A DNA stretch of 64,000 nucleotides from Acidobacteriota bacterium (GTDB taxonomy: Bacteria > Acidobacteriota > Terriglobia > Acidiferrales > UBA7541), in NCBI GenBank assembly GCA_013289825.1, contig JABCZF010000008.1:62001-126000 (forward strand), in the 5' to 3' direction. The position numbers and the translations under genes are program-made. Positions within the stretch are counted from its first letter, which is position 1; every line of letters begins with the position of its first letter. Positions 53,503 to 61,833 of this stretch are shown here, in pieces. The notes under the pieces were generated by a model. It had not been told where the DNA came from, ran no database searches, and saw nothing but the letters and a program-made list of their open reading frames with translations.

Positions 53503-55221
53503 TCACTCGGAACGGGGAACGTGTTGGAGATTGATCCGGATGCGGTCGGCGTTGTCGTAGGTGGACATGTCGGAGAGAATGACCTTGTCGCCTTCTTTGA
53601 GTCCATCCAGGACCTCAATTGTGTTCACTGCGGTGCGCCCCAGCTTTACGTTGACGCGTACGGCTTCGATGCCGCCATTGACAAGTTTAAATAGTGAGGC
53701 CGTGGAGTTTGCTGTGGCGTGTACTGGGCGTCCGACGCAGAGAATGTTGTCGAGCTTTTCGATGTCAATGGTGGCGTCGATCTGGAGATCTGCACCGGCC
53801 CCTTGTGGTAGACCCGTGTCGAGGGCGATATCCACGCTGCGCGTTTCGTTTGACGTAGAAGAACCAAGGCGGCTGACATGCCCTTTTACCAGGCCTTTCT
53901 TCGTATCCACGGTGGCATTTTGATTGGCGCGCACGTCTTGCGTCATGACTTCAGGCAGGGTGATTCTTGCAATCAAATTCCCGGAATCTTCAGCGCGGAC
54001 CAGCGCTCCTAGTCCCCGGACCTGCCGGACCATGGGACCTCTTTTCACGGTGTCGGTCCAGATCGTGGTGGCGTCTACCGTAGGTACGTCGCGGGCGGCT
54101 CTGCCGCCAACTCCGCCGGCGACGCCGCTGCCAATACCGCCACGAACTCCACCGGAAACGCCACCCGGAACTCCTGCGGAGAGGCCACCTGAAACGCCTC
54201 CCGCAACGCCGCTTGGTGGTCTGTTTTGTCCGGCGTGCGGCGCGGCTTTGAGAGGAAACGTCAACACCGCTAGCGTTGCGGCCAGCGCGAGCCCGCACGC
54301 GGTGGCCGTCAATGAGGCAATCAGTCTTGTTCGGGACATAGGAACCTCCTTCAGCATGAGAGCCACTCGCTCGGCGAGCTGACGCTCGACGAGAAATGGT
54401 GGCGCAGGAATGGGCGCGGTTCGGCTGCGGCCGGCCGCAAATTGAAGCAGAGCTTCCAGGTATGGCTTGCGCTCTTCGGTGAGTCTTACGACTTCTAGAT
54501 CCACGACCTGCTCGCGAGCCAGACGGATGCGCGCGATGAGCCAGGCGATAGCAGGATGAAACCAGAGCGCGCCAAGAACAACTTGCTCGCCCAAGTGATG
54601 GGTCCAATCGTGGCGCCGAACATGGAGCAGTTCGTGACAGGCGATCGCGGCTTGAAATCGCGCGTTCATGGACGGGAAACGTTCGGGCAGAAGAACTACC
54701 GGAGGCGTAAAGCCAAAGGTGACGGGCGAATCTACATCGCGCGACAGGCGGAACTCGGCGCTGGTGTTCACGCGGGCGCGCATTTCTTCGAGAATGGCAG
54801 CGCATTCAGCAAACCGGGAAATTGGCGAAGATGCTTGCCGGAGCTGCCGAAGTCTCAGAAGTCCCATCGCCAGGATCGCGAATCGTACGGCCATTCCCGC
54901 GAGAATTACGACGCCGAAAATCTGGGCGATGATTTGAACGCTGGGAAAATGCCAGTGGGTGACGGCGGGGCCGGATGCCGGGATGACCTGCACGCCCGTG
55001 AGGCTCGGCGAGATCACCATCGTGCCGACCCTTTGTAACTGGTGCCAGGGCTGGATAACGGGGAGCACCAAGCTGAGGGCCAGGAGCACCCGCCAATAGA
55101 CGAGAAGTACGCCAGGCTGGCGGATTTCTAGAAGGCGCGGAAGAAATCCCGCGGCCAACGCGAGCAGGGCGACCTGGGCGCTCCAAAACATGAGATTCGA
55201 AAACCACAACGGCAGACTCAT
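53503..55221 (-). CDS. BlaR1-like M56 peptidase fused to an efflux-adaptor-like C-terminal domain
   Basis: The 572-residue protein starts with four membrane helices (about 8-30, 38-56, 95-125, 300-322). The M56 zinc-peptidase motif is HELLH (196-200) in AIACHELLHVRRHDW, with a downstream Glu in LAREQVVDLE. After the last helix comes a Gly/Val/Ser repeat linker (about 337-374; units such as GGVSGG and GVPGG). Residues 380-572 look like the barrel and membrane-proximal parts of HlyD/RND adaptors: TDTVKRGPMVRQVRGLGALVRAED, LVKGHVSRLGSS, and VKLGRTAVNTIEVLDGLKEGDKVIL. It follows the BlaI gene by 39 bp. In classic systems BlaR1 senses a signal and cleaves the BlaI repressor; here the usual penicillin-binding sensor is replaced. 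Confidence 0.8.
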   Translation of the reverse strand: MSLPLWFSNLMFWSAQVALLALAAGFLPRLLEIRQPGVLLVYWRVLLALSLVLPVIQPWHQLQRVGTMVISPSLTGVQVIPASGPAVTHWHFPSVQIIAQIFGVVILAGMAVRFAILAMGLLRLRQLRQASSPISRFAECAAILEEMRARVNTSAEFRLSRDVDSPVTFGFTPPVVLLPERFPSMNARFQAAIACHELLHVRRHDWTHHLGEQVVLGALWFHPAIAWLIARIRLAREQVVDLEVVRLTEERKPYLEALLQFAAGRSRTAPIPAPPFLVERQLAERVALMLKEVPMSRTRLIASLTATACGLALAATLAVLTFPLKAAPHAGQNRPPSGVAGGVSGGLSAGVPGGVSGGVRGGIGSGVAGGVGGRAARDVPTVDATTIWTDTVKRGPMVRQVRGLGALVRAEDSGNLIARITLPEVMTQDVRANQNATVDTKKGLVKGHVSRLGSSTSNETRSVDIALDTGLPQGAGADLQIDATIDIEKLDNILCVGRPVHATANSTASLFKLVNGGIEAVRVNVKLGRTAVNTIEVLDGLKEGDKVILSDMSTYDNADRIRINLQHVPRSE

Positions 55222-55260
55222 CGGCGGCTCCGGGATTATTTCAATCCATTTCAGGAACTC

Positions 55261-55635
55261 TCATTTTATTTCTTCGATCATGCGCGCCATTTTTTGCAAA
55301 TCTTTTTCGCGGATGTGGCGCGATTTGACGAGATGGACAAGGAGCGGTTCCGCGGAACCGTTGAAAACGCGATTTATGAATTCCCGCAGCATACTGCCAA
55401 TGACCTGGTTTTTGCTGTGCGCGGGGCGGTAAACGAACGCGCGGTCCTGGCGGCGCTTCTTCAAATGACCCTTGGTTTCGAGGATTTTCATCATGGTCAT
55501 GACGGTGGTATAGGCGATTTTGCGGTGCTCGAGGAGCGCCTCATAGATATCGCGGACGGTGGCGCTCTGGCGCTGCCAGACGAGCTTCATGATTTCCAGT
55601 TCCTGCGGGGTGAGTGTGGTGTGTTTGGGTCTCAT
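55261..55635 (-). CDS. BlaI/MecI-family transcriptional repressor
   Basis: The 124-residue product from MRPKHTTLTPQELEIMKLVWQR is a winged-helix BlaI/MecI/CopY protein: SATVRDIYEALLEHRKIAYTTVMTMMKILETKGHLKK is the HTH plus wing with RRQDRAFVYRP, and a C-terminal dimerisation helix region (LREFINRVFNGSAEPLLVHLV). Such repressors bind palindromic sites in their own promoter and are inactivated when the M56 partner cleaves them. The gene precedes the BlaR1-like gene by 39 bp. AAAGGA lies near the start. A TAGTACTA palindrome overlaps its predicted -10 region. Confidence 0.9.
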   Translation of the reverse strand: MRPKHTTLTPQELEIMKLVWQRQSATVRDIYEALLEHRKIAYTTVMTMMKILETKGHLKKRRQDRAFVYRPAHSKNQVIGSMLREFINRVFNGSAEPLLVHLVKSRHIREKDLQKMARMIEEIK

Positions 55636-55645
55636 GTATATCCTT

Positions 55646-55674
55646 TTTGTAGTACTAAATAATTCGTATGTCAA
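55646..55674 (-). promoter_or_regulatory. Promoter and possible operator of the BlaI-BlaR1-like operon
   Basis: TTGACA (minus strand, 55669-55674) is followed by a 17-bp spacer and TACAAA (55646-55651). The palindrome TAGTACTA (55650-55657) overlaps the -10 box, a place where the BlaI-type repressor could act on itself. Confidence 0.6.
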
Positions 55675-55852
55675 GAGAAAAATGAGCGCCTGAAATTGTC
55701 GGACTTGTCCCGAAAGCCGGCGATGGCGGCACAACTTTATCGCTGCGGCCGAGGGCCAGGCCGAGTCCGTTTAACGGGAACCGGCCGTGTGGCCCGCAGC
55801 GCGAGCGGAAGAGGATGGTGCGCTTCGACCGTGGCCCCCGTCGGCGGCTGGT

Positions 55853-56716
55853 TTATGATGGTAGCGTCTGATGTTGTCCATGCGAGCCGCGCGTCGCTAT
55901 TCGCGACTTCCTTCTCGTGAACAACTGATCTTGCATGGCGGTTCGTTTCGCGTAGTCAACCACGTAGCTGACGGAGAATTCCAGCGATCCGGCGTTTGCG
56001 ACCAGTCGGACGGTAGGTTCGAGCATAGGGTTTGCGCCTTGATAATACTCGCTCATCACCTTCAAGGAGGTCTGCGCTTCGACGAGGTACTCGCCAATCG
56101 CCTCTTTGGCTACCCGCAAGAGCATCTCCCTGGCAAGCTGGCAATCAGTACTGGCTGTCAACGGCACTTTAATCTCGTCCCAGACAAAACGGAGTCCTTG
56201 CGAATAGTTGAAAACGGCCACTTTCAAGACGATGTTGTTGGGGAGGCCAACGATCCGGCCGTTGTGCAAGTCCTTGCTGACCCAGTTCCCCGTTTCCATC
56301 AAGGTGGTCCGCAGGAGCCCGATGTCGATCACGTCACCTCGAGTATCGCCGATCTGAACTCTGTCTCCCACGCCGTACAGCTTTGAAAAGCCAATGGAGA
56401 AAGCGCCGGCAATGCTGCGCACCACGTCCTGCAGGGCTACGGCAACGCCCGCGCCGACGACGCCAAGGGTAACGCTGAGGCGGCCCAAGCGATCCTCAAA
56501 GAGGATAGCGAGGAAAAGGAGAATGGTGAGGTATCCGGAAAAGACAACGAACTTGCGAATCTTATAGCGCGCGTCGGCCCGGCCAAAACGCCGGGGCAGC
56601 GCTTGTTCCAGCACGTGAAACGTTGCGTGAACAATGAGGATTCCGACAACGGCGGCCAGGCCTTTCGCGAAGAGCGAAAGTGAAAGAGCCTGTCTGAGTC
56701 TGAAGAGATCATTCAT
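55853..56716 (-). CDS. MscS-family mechanosensitive channel
   Basis: The 287-residue protein has membrane helices near 12-40 and 58-75 and the pore helix of the family, LGVVGAGVAVALQDVVRSIAGAFSI (about 83-107), then a beta domain with GVGDRVQIGDTRGDVIDIGLLRTTL and a C-terminal alpha/beta region (FVWDEIKVPLTAS). MscS channels open under membrane tension and release solutes during osmotic downshock. It has fewer N-terminal helices than the longest members but the core is complete. The start follows a GGCGGG site. Confidence 0.87.
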   Translation of the reverse strand: MNDLFRLRQALSLSLFAKGLAAVVGILIVHATFHVLEQALPRRFGRADARYKIRKFVVFSGYLTILLFLAILFEDRLGRLSVTLGVVGAGVAVALQDVVRSIAGAFSIGFSKLYGVGDRVQIGDTRGDVIDIGLLRTTLMETGNWVSKDLHNGRIVGLPNNIVLKVAVFNYSQGLRFVWDEIKVPLTASTDCQLAREMLLRVAKEAIGEYLVEAQTSLKVMSEYYQGANPMLEPTVRLVANAGSLEFSVSYVVDYAKRTAMQDQLFTRRKSRIATRGSHGQHQTLPS

Positions 56717-56887
56717 CCCGCCCCCATCGCGCCCAGTTTGCGGCTACAGCGCGAATCAGACTAGCCGACCCCTCCATGGCTTAGAAAGACCGCGATTTTC
56801 AGATTCACGGGAGTTTGCCTGACCCTTATGATGCGGTCGGTCTGCCATTGTGCGCGATAATTCGCGCCATAGAAAACCGACCCGGTA

Positions 56888-57805
56888 CTAGTGCCCTGGT
56901 TGGCTTTCAGGGTTACCCTTCTGCTGCGCTTCCGGAGGCGGGCCCGAGGTGCGGGCCGCGACATAGAGGCCGAGGACACGCAGGTCGCTGGTGGCCTGGC
57001 GGACCTCGGCTAGGGCGGAGTCGAGTTGGAAGGAGGCATCGGCTTCGACGTCGAGGAAGAATTGGTATTCCCAGGGGCGGCCGTGGATGGGGCGGCTTTC
57101 GATTTTCTGCAGGTTGACGCCGTGTTTTGCGAAAGGATCGAGAGAGGCTAGGAGCGCGCCGGGACGGTGGGCTAGACGCATGGCGATGGACATTTTGCGG
57201 GCGTCTGGCGGAGGCGGTTGCGTTTCGTTGGCGGGGCGGAGCAGCACAAAGCGGGTGAAATTTTCGGCGTTGTCCTGGATGGCGGCGGCCAGGATGACAC
57301 CGGCGTAGTGTTCGGCAGCGCGGCGGCCAGCGATGGCTGCGGAGGATTTGTCGCCGCGGGCTAGGGCTTCGCGGACGCTGCCGGCGGTGTCCTCGGCGGG
57401 GACCCGCTTGAGGGCCGGGTGAGCGAGGAAGAATCGTTCGCACTGCGCTAGAGCCATGGGATGAGAGGCGACAGAGCGGATGGAATCGAGCGAAGAGCCC
57501 TGGCAGCCGATTAGGTGATGCTCGATCGGCAGGATGGTTTCGGCGGTGATGGTGAGGGAGCTTTCGAGCAGGAGATCGTACACGCGGACGACTGGGCCGG
57601 CGAGGGTGTTTTCGACCGGGGCCAGGAGAGCGTCCGCGAGGCCGTCGCTGATGGCGCGGAAGGCGGCGTCGAAGGTGGGGCGCGGGACCGTGGTGATTCC
57701 TTCGCCGAGAAGCTGGACGGCGGCTTCTTCGCTGAAGGCCCCGGGCTCGCCTTGGAAGGCCACGCGCATCTGTTGGTTGTCCGGTGAACGGTGTGCCGCA
57801 GTCAT
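56888..57805 (-). CDS. pheA: Prephenate dehydratase with ACT domain
   Basis: The 305-residue protein from MTAAHRSPDNQQMRVAFQGEPGAFSEEAA has the two-lobed dehydratase domain (about 13-195, with FDAAFRAISDGLADALLAPVENTLAGPV, and ENFTRFVLL, containing the Thr-Arg-Phe motif that is required for catalysis) and a C-terminal ACT domain (about 205-290) with the ESRP motif in KIESRPIHGRPWEYQFFLDVEA. It makes phenylpyruvate from prephenate in phenylalanine synthesis, and the ACT domain binds phenylalanine for feedback. No chorismate mutase is fused. The ATG at 57805 fits the family's length. Confidence 0.93.
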   Translation of the reverse strand: MTAAHRSPDNQQMRVAFQGEPGAFSEEAAVQLLGEGITTVPRPTFDAAFRAISDGLADALLAPVENTLAGPVVRVYDLLLESSLTITAETILPIEHHLIGCQGSSLDSIRSVASHPMALAQCERFFLAHPALKRVPAEDTAGSVREALARGDKSSAAIAGRRAAEHYAGVILAAAIQDNAENFTRFVLLRPANETQPPPPDARKMSIAMRLAHRPGALLASLDPFAKHGVNLQKIESRPIHGRPWEYQFFLDVEADASFQLDSALAEVRQATSDLRVLGLYVAARTSGPPPEAQQKGNPESQPGH

Positions 57806-57992
57806 ACTTTGGCCAGCCTTTTGCTTTGGTGAAGTTGGGGCGGCGTCACGGGTTGGGCGCAGAAAAGATGGGTGTTGCCGCGAGAAACCGCGCCCTATGA
57901 TGAAATGAAAACGGGGCGGCTGCAAGCTGCGGTGAGGCCCTCGAGAGCTGGAGCGCCGCAGAGCTGAGTAGATTCATCCGAGAAACTACACA

Positions 57993-59228
57993 ATGAAATT
58001 GCCGACAAGCGCAAAAATGGTGGCGACGGTGGCGCTGCTGGGACTGGCGGTGCAGTTGGGAACGAGCCAGCATTTTTATAAGTCGGCGCTGCTTTCACTT
58101 TTTTTTGGAGTGACACTGGCAAGCGTGGTGTCCATTCATTTTCGCGTGCGGCCTTCGTGGCAGGATGCTTTGTCCGTTATCGGCGCGGCGGCGCTGTTTA
58201 CGGTCATCGATTTCGGTTTTCTGCATTTCAAGCCGAGCTCGGCGGGGATTGCTTCGTTTTTGGGGATTAGCAGCCTTTCGACGCTTGGGCTGCGGGCCAT
58301 CTGGTCGCAGGGCGCGGAGCAAGAGCGGATGGCGCTGGCGTTTTTGCCTGCACTGATTTTTGTGACGTCGGATTGGGGCAGCACGATTTTGCTGGGGTGG
58401 ACGGAGCAGGCCAACCCGAGAGTGCTCGATCTTTATTTGTTCTCATTTGATTCCAGTTTGCAGGTGCAGATCGCGTTTTTGATCGGGCAGGCTTACGCGC
58501 TGTGGCCATGGTTCAGGGCCGCGGGAACCGTTTTTTATATCGCGTTGCCAATGGTCATCGGGCTGGTTTATGCGGGGCAACTCTTGCGCGACCGCACCCG
58601 AGCCGTGTCCGCAATGATGGCATTTCTCATCACGGGTCCAGTGGGAGTGGTCTTCTACAATCTTCTGCCAGCGGTGGGACCGATCCACATTTTCCTGAGT
58701 GAGTTTCCATGGAAGCCGATTCCGGCCGGGCAAGTGAGGCGCTTACTTGTTGAACCCATTCCTGTGGAAGGTTTGCGCAATTGCATGCCTTCGTTGCACA
58801 TGGGATGGGTTTTGCTGGCGTGGTGGTATTCGCGAGGGCTATCGGTTTGGGAGCGCGGGATTGCCATGGCGTCTGTGGTGTTCACGACTTTCGCGACCAT
58901 GGGGACGGGGGAGCATTATTTGGTCGATCTCGTTGTCGCTTTTCCGTTCGCGGTGTTTTTGCAGGGATTGTGCGCGCTGGGGTTGCGGTGGAACGACCGG
59001 GCGCGCGTGACCGCGGTTTGGTACGGCTTGTTGTTGACGCTCGGATGGATCGGAGCGCTTCGCTTGGCGGTCAAAAGTTTTTGGATTTCGCCCGTTTTAC
59101 CTTGGACTTGCTGCGTTTTGACGGTCGCTTCGGCTATTTTCGTGCAGGGAAGGCTGGAAGCGGCTACCGATCGGTGCAAAATTCGCGAGGCTGTTCCTCC
59201 AAGCGCCGTTCCCGTCGCGGTCTTCTGA
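57993..59228 (+). CDS. PAP2-superfamily integral membrane protein (inositol-phosphoryl-transferase/AUR1-like)
   Basis: The 411-residue product has about 11-12 helices and a PAP2-like active site in the second half: RNCMPSLHMGWVLLAWWYS (SLH motif) and MGTGEHYLVDLVVAFPF (His-x3-Asp), with a preceding FYNLLPAVGPIHIF segment. The N-terminal helices (1-130) are additional to the PAP2 domain. Members dephosphorylate or transfer phosphoryl lipids, such as the AUR1/ phosphatidylinositol group. The substrate is not shown. The start codon has no strong ribosome site; ATG at 57993 follows a short gap to pheA on the opposite strand. Confidence 0.75.
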   Translation: MKLPTSAKMVATVALLGLAVQLGTSQHFYKSALLSLFFGVTLASVVSIHFRVRPSWQDALSVIGAAALFTVIDFGFLHFKPSSAGIASFLGISSLSTLGLRAIWSQGAEQERMALAFLPALIFVTSDWGSTILLGWTEQANPRVLDLYLFSFDSSLQVQIAFLIGQAYALWPWFRAAGTVFYIALPMVIGLVYAGQLLRDRTRAVSAMMAFLITGPVGVVFYNLLPAVGPIHIFLSEFPWKPIPAGQVRRLLVEPIPVEGLRNCMPSLHMGWVLLAWWYSRGLSVWERGIAMASVVFTTFATMGTGEHYLVDLVVAFPFAVFLQGLCALGLRWNDRARVTAVWYGLLLTLGWIGALRLAVKSFWISPVLPWTCCVLTVASAIFVQGRLEAATDRCKIREAVPPSAVPVAVF

Positions 59229-59361
59229 GATTCTGTGAGAGATTCGGCATTCCGCTTTGATTTGCAGGCCGCATTGGCTCGAGATTCGAGGAAGGAACGT
59301 TCGAGAAGCGCGTATGCGCTGCGGGCAGGCAGGGTATACACTGCGCCGGGGGAGAAAAGAA

Positions 59362-59895
59362 ATGAAAGTGGCCAGGCCGGAAGCCGGGGAGTATGCGGGG
59401 TACTACGAAAAGTATGTTTCGCTGGTTATCGGAGATGATGTTACCGGCTCGCTCGAAGCGCAACGCGTGCAGACGATGCAGCTGTTTGCGGGACGCAGCG
59501 AGCGGGATGGCAATTTTCGGTACGCGGGAGACAAGTGGACGGTGAAGGAGGTGCTCGGCCACCTTAGCGACTCCGAGCGGATATTCACGTACCGTGCCCT
59601 GCGCATTGCGCGGGGCGACCTGACCCCCATGGAGGGTTTCGAGCAAGACGATTACGTACGCAGCGGCGGATTCAATGAACGTCCGCTGACGAGTCTGGTG
59701 GAGGAATACGCGTTCGTGCGAGGTGCGAGCCTCGCCTTGTTCCGCTCGCTCGGCAAAGAGGCGTGGTTGCGACGAGGCACGGCGAATAAGAACGAGGTGA
59801 GCGTACGGGCGCTGGCTTACATCACCGCGGGACACGAGCTGCATCACCGGCAGATCCTTGAGGAGCGATACTTTTCGGCGATTCCGCGGGCCTGA
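59362..59895 (+). CDS. DinB-family protein (putative metal-dependent thiol transferase)
   Basis: The 177-residue product from MKVARPEAGEYAGYYEKYV is a four-helix-bundle DinB_2 protein with three metal-binding His candidates: GHLSDSERI (about 65), and the pair in AGHELHHRQILEERYF (about 155-170). These fit the DinB/YfiT metal site. Members include bacillithiol transferases, whose acceptor here is unknown. GGGGGAG lies near the ATG. It is the last gene before the ATP synthase operon; 309 bp between with a promoter. Confidence 0.85.
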   Translation: MKVARPEAGEYAGYYEKYVSLVIGDDVTGSLEAQRVQTMQLFAGRSERDGNFRYAGDKWTVKEVLGHLSDSERIFTYRALRIARGDLTPMEGFEQDDYVRSGGFNERPLTSLVEEYAFVRGASLALFRSLGKEAWLRRGTANKNEVSVRALAYITAGHELHHRQILEERYFSAIPRA

Positions 59896-60204
59896 AACGC
59901 GTGGTTCGCGACCGCTGGGCGTGGCGGCGTTTAACAAGGAACTAAAGCAGCATGCCCGCCCGAAGCTTGCTGAAGGCGTCAGGATTCCAGCGCCAACGGC
60001 TTGCGGCCATTCCGGCGAATCCTCCATGGAGGGGGCGTGTTTGCGTGACGTTGACGCAAAGCTGCATCGGATGTTATAAAATACTGTTAAATTAGGCAGC
60101 GACAGGCCCACCGTATTGCCCCTTCCCGGGTGGGGGGCACGGCGCGGCTGCCAACCTGGTGGCCGGATCGTGGCCCCAAAGCGAGTTTTAGGCTACACAA
60201 CTTA
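59896..60204. other. Intergenic region with the ATP synthase promoter
   Basis: No gene is seen. A small inverted repeat TTGCGT-gacgttg-ACGCAA lies at about 60041-60059 and overlaps the predicted -35 box of the ATP synthase promoter. GC-rich runs precede the promoter. Confidence 0.5.
60051..60080 (+). promoter_or_regulatory. Promoter of the ATP synthase operon
   Basis: TTGACG (60051-60056) followed by 17 bp and TTATAA, or 18 bp and TATAAA (60075-60080). Transcription would begin near 60087, about 118 nt before the first atp gene. Confidence 0.65.
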
Positions 60205-60681
60205 ATGCAAGAAATTGTTCACCAACTGGGAGAACTCTTCCTTCAGGCTGTGCCTACAGTCCTGATCATCCTCCTTTTTTACTTCATCTTGCGAGGGATT
60301 TTCTTTAAGCCCTTGCTCGCGGCGATGGCCGAGCGCGATGCTCGCACCGTGGGGGCGCAGAAGGCCGCCGAAGTGGCTCAGGCGCGGGCATTGGAGAAGG
60401 CTAAGCAGTACCAGGACGCTTTGAAGCAAGCCCGCACGCAGGTCTACGCCGAGCAGGAAGCTGCCCGCAAGAAGGTGTTAGAGGAGCGCGCCGCGCTGAT
60501 CAAGGAGGCGCGCACTGCTGCCACGGCGCAGGTTGCTAGCGCCAAGCAGCGCATCGCCGCTGAGGTCGCTGCGGCGCGCCGCGAGATCGAAACTATGGTC
60601 GCACAGCTTTCCGCCGAAATTGCGCAGCGCATTCTCGAATCGCCTCGCCGCCCGGGCGGCTCCCTAAGAGGGGCCCGATGA
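60205..60681 (+). CDS. atpF: ATP synthase F0 subunit b
   Basis: The 158-residue product from MQEIVHQLGELFLQAV has one N-terminal membrane helix (about 15-37, AVPTVLIILLFYFILRGIFFKPL) and a long, charged helix rich in A, K, E, R and Q (45-150), the peripheral-stalk subunit that links F0 to F1. A second b-type gene follows, overlapping by four bases (ATGA). The ATG at 60205 is preferred over upstream frames. No atpB or atpE precede it; DinB does. Confidence 0.87.
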   Translation: MQEIVHQLGELFLQAVPTVLIILLFYFILRGIFFKPLLAAMAERDARTVGAQKAAEVAQARALEKAKQYQDALKQARTQVYAEQEAARKKVLEERAALIKEARTAATAQVASAKQRIAAEVAAARREIETMVAQLSAEIAQRILESPRRPGGSLRGAR

Positions 60682-61277
60682 ATAGGACCTTGAAAAAAGC
60701 AAACTGGCGGCTGTTCGTGACATCGGCTGGGTGCGCCCTGTTTTTCTGTGTGGTTCTCAGCGCGCGCGCCGCTGAAGAAGGCCGGGGTTCGACAACGGAT
60801 AACGCCATCGAAATTTTCAAGTGGATCAACTTCGCGATCGTCGCGGCGGTTTTGATCTGGTTCTTTGCCAAGAAATTACCGGCGTGGTTCCGCGGAAACG
60901 CTGACAAGATCAGTTCAGCGATCACCAAAGCGACCGCCGCGAAAGAAGAAGCGGAACGGCAGGTCGCGGAGGCCGAAACCAAGCTCGGGAATCTTAAGCA
61001 GGAAATTGCGGCGCTGCAGGCCGCCGCAAAACGAGAAGCTGCCGAGGAAGGTGAGCGCATCCGCGCGCTCGCCGAAGGCGATGCAAAAAAAGTTGGCATC
61101 GCAGCGCAAGCGGAAATCGATGCTGCGGAGCGGGCTGCACGCCTGGAGCTGAAAGCGCTGGCGGCGTCGCTCGCCGTTGGCGGCGCGGAATCCCTTCTTG
61201 TCAAGCAGCTGACGCCCGCCGCGCAGGAATCGTTGGTGGATACGTTCGTGAAAAGCCTCGAAGGAAGACCCCATTGA
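60678..61277 (+). CDS. ATP synthase F0 second b-type subunit (b')
   Basis: The 199-residue product has an extra N-terminal leader with a hydrophobic stretch (LFVTSAGCALFFCVVLSARAAE, about 12-33), then the typical b helix WINFAIVAAVLIWFFAKKLP (about 49-68) and a long coiled coil (75-165). The leader may be a signal peptide. A second, diverged b-subunit often forms a heterodimer with the first (known from photosynthetic bacteria and chloroplasts). It overlaps the atpF stop and is followed by atpH, again overlapping. Confidence 0.85.
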   Translation: MNRTLKKANWRLFVTSAGCALFFCVVLSARAAEEGRGSTTDNAIEIFKWINFAIVAAVLIWFFAKKLPAWFRGNADKISSAITKATAAKEEAERQVAEAETKLGNLKQEIAALQAAAKREAAEEGERIRALAEGDAKKVGIAAQAEIDAAERAARLELKALAASLAVGGAESLLVKQLTPAAQESLVDTFVKSLEGRPH

Positions 61278-61810
61278 AGTCCGCCAGCCTCCAATACGCG
61301 AACGCTCTTGCCGACGTCGCGCTCGCGCAGGGCGCAGCCGATACGGCTCTCCGACAGTTGGGCGATTTTGCGGCTGCCTTTGGCGTTTCCGCCGAGTTGC
61401 GGAATTTTCTGACCAGCCCGGGCGTTCCGAGTGGGGCAAAGCACGACGTCATCGAGAAGATCGCGGGGCGCATCGGCGCGGGCAAGATCATTCGCAACTT
61501 TCTTTTTGTCATCGCGGATCATCAGCGCACGCACATCCTCCCGGAAATTGTTGCTTCCTTTCAGGATGTCATCCGGCAACGACAAGGAATCGCCGAGGCG
61601 GAGATTTCTTCGGCCATCGAGCTGAGCGCCGCGCAAAAAAAACGGTTTGCGCAAACCCTCGAGCGCCTTACGGGCAAGAAAATCGAGGCAAAGTATTCGC
61701 TGGACCCGGCGCTGCTGGGCGGGGCAGTTGTGCGCGTGGGAGACACTATTTACGACGGCTCGGTGCGCAGCAGTTTGAACGAAATGCGCGTGCGTCTCGC
61801 AGCGGAATAG
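61274..61810 (+). CDS. atpH: ATP synthase F1 subunit delta
   Basis: The 178-residue protein starts at a TTG that overlaps the previous stop (ATTGA). It has the OSCP/delta helical N-terminal domain (SASLQYANALADVALAQGA, then FLTSPGVPSGAKHDVIEKI) and the C-terminal segment with AQTLERLTGKKIEAKYSLDPALLGGAVVRVGDTIYDGSVRSSLNEMR, characteristic of the family. It joins the peripheral stalk to the alpha3-beta3 head. Located b-b'-delta-alpha-gamma as expected. Confidence 0.9.
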   Translation: MKSASLQYANALADVALAQGAADTALRQLGDFAAAFGVSAELRNFLTSPGVPSGAKHDVIEKIAGRIGAGKIIRNFLFVIADHQRTHILPEIVASFQDVIRQRQGIAEAEISSAIELSAAQKKRFAQTLERLTGKKIEAKYSLDPALLGGAVVRVGDTIYDGSVRSSLNEMRVRLAAE

Positions 61811-61833
61811 CGGAATAGAACTCAGGAGCAGGC

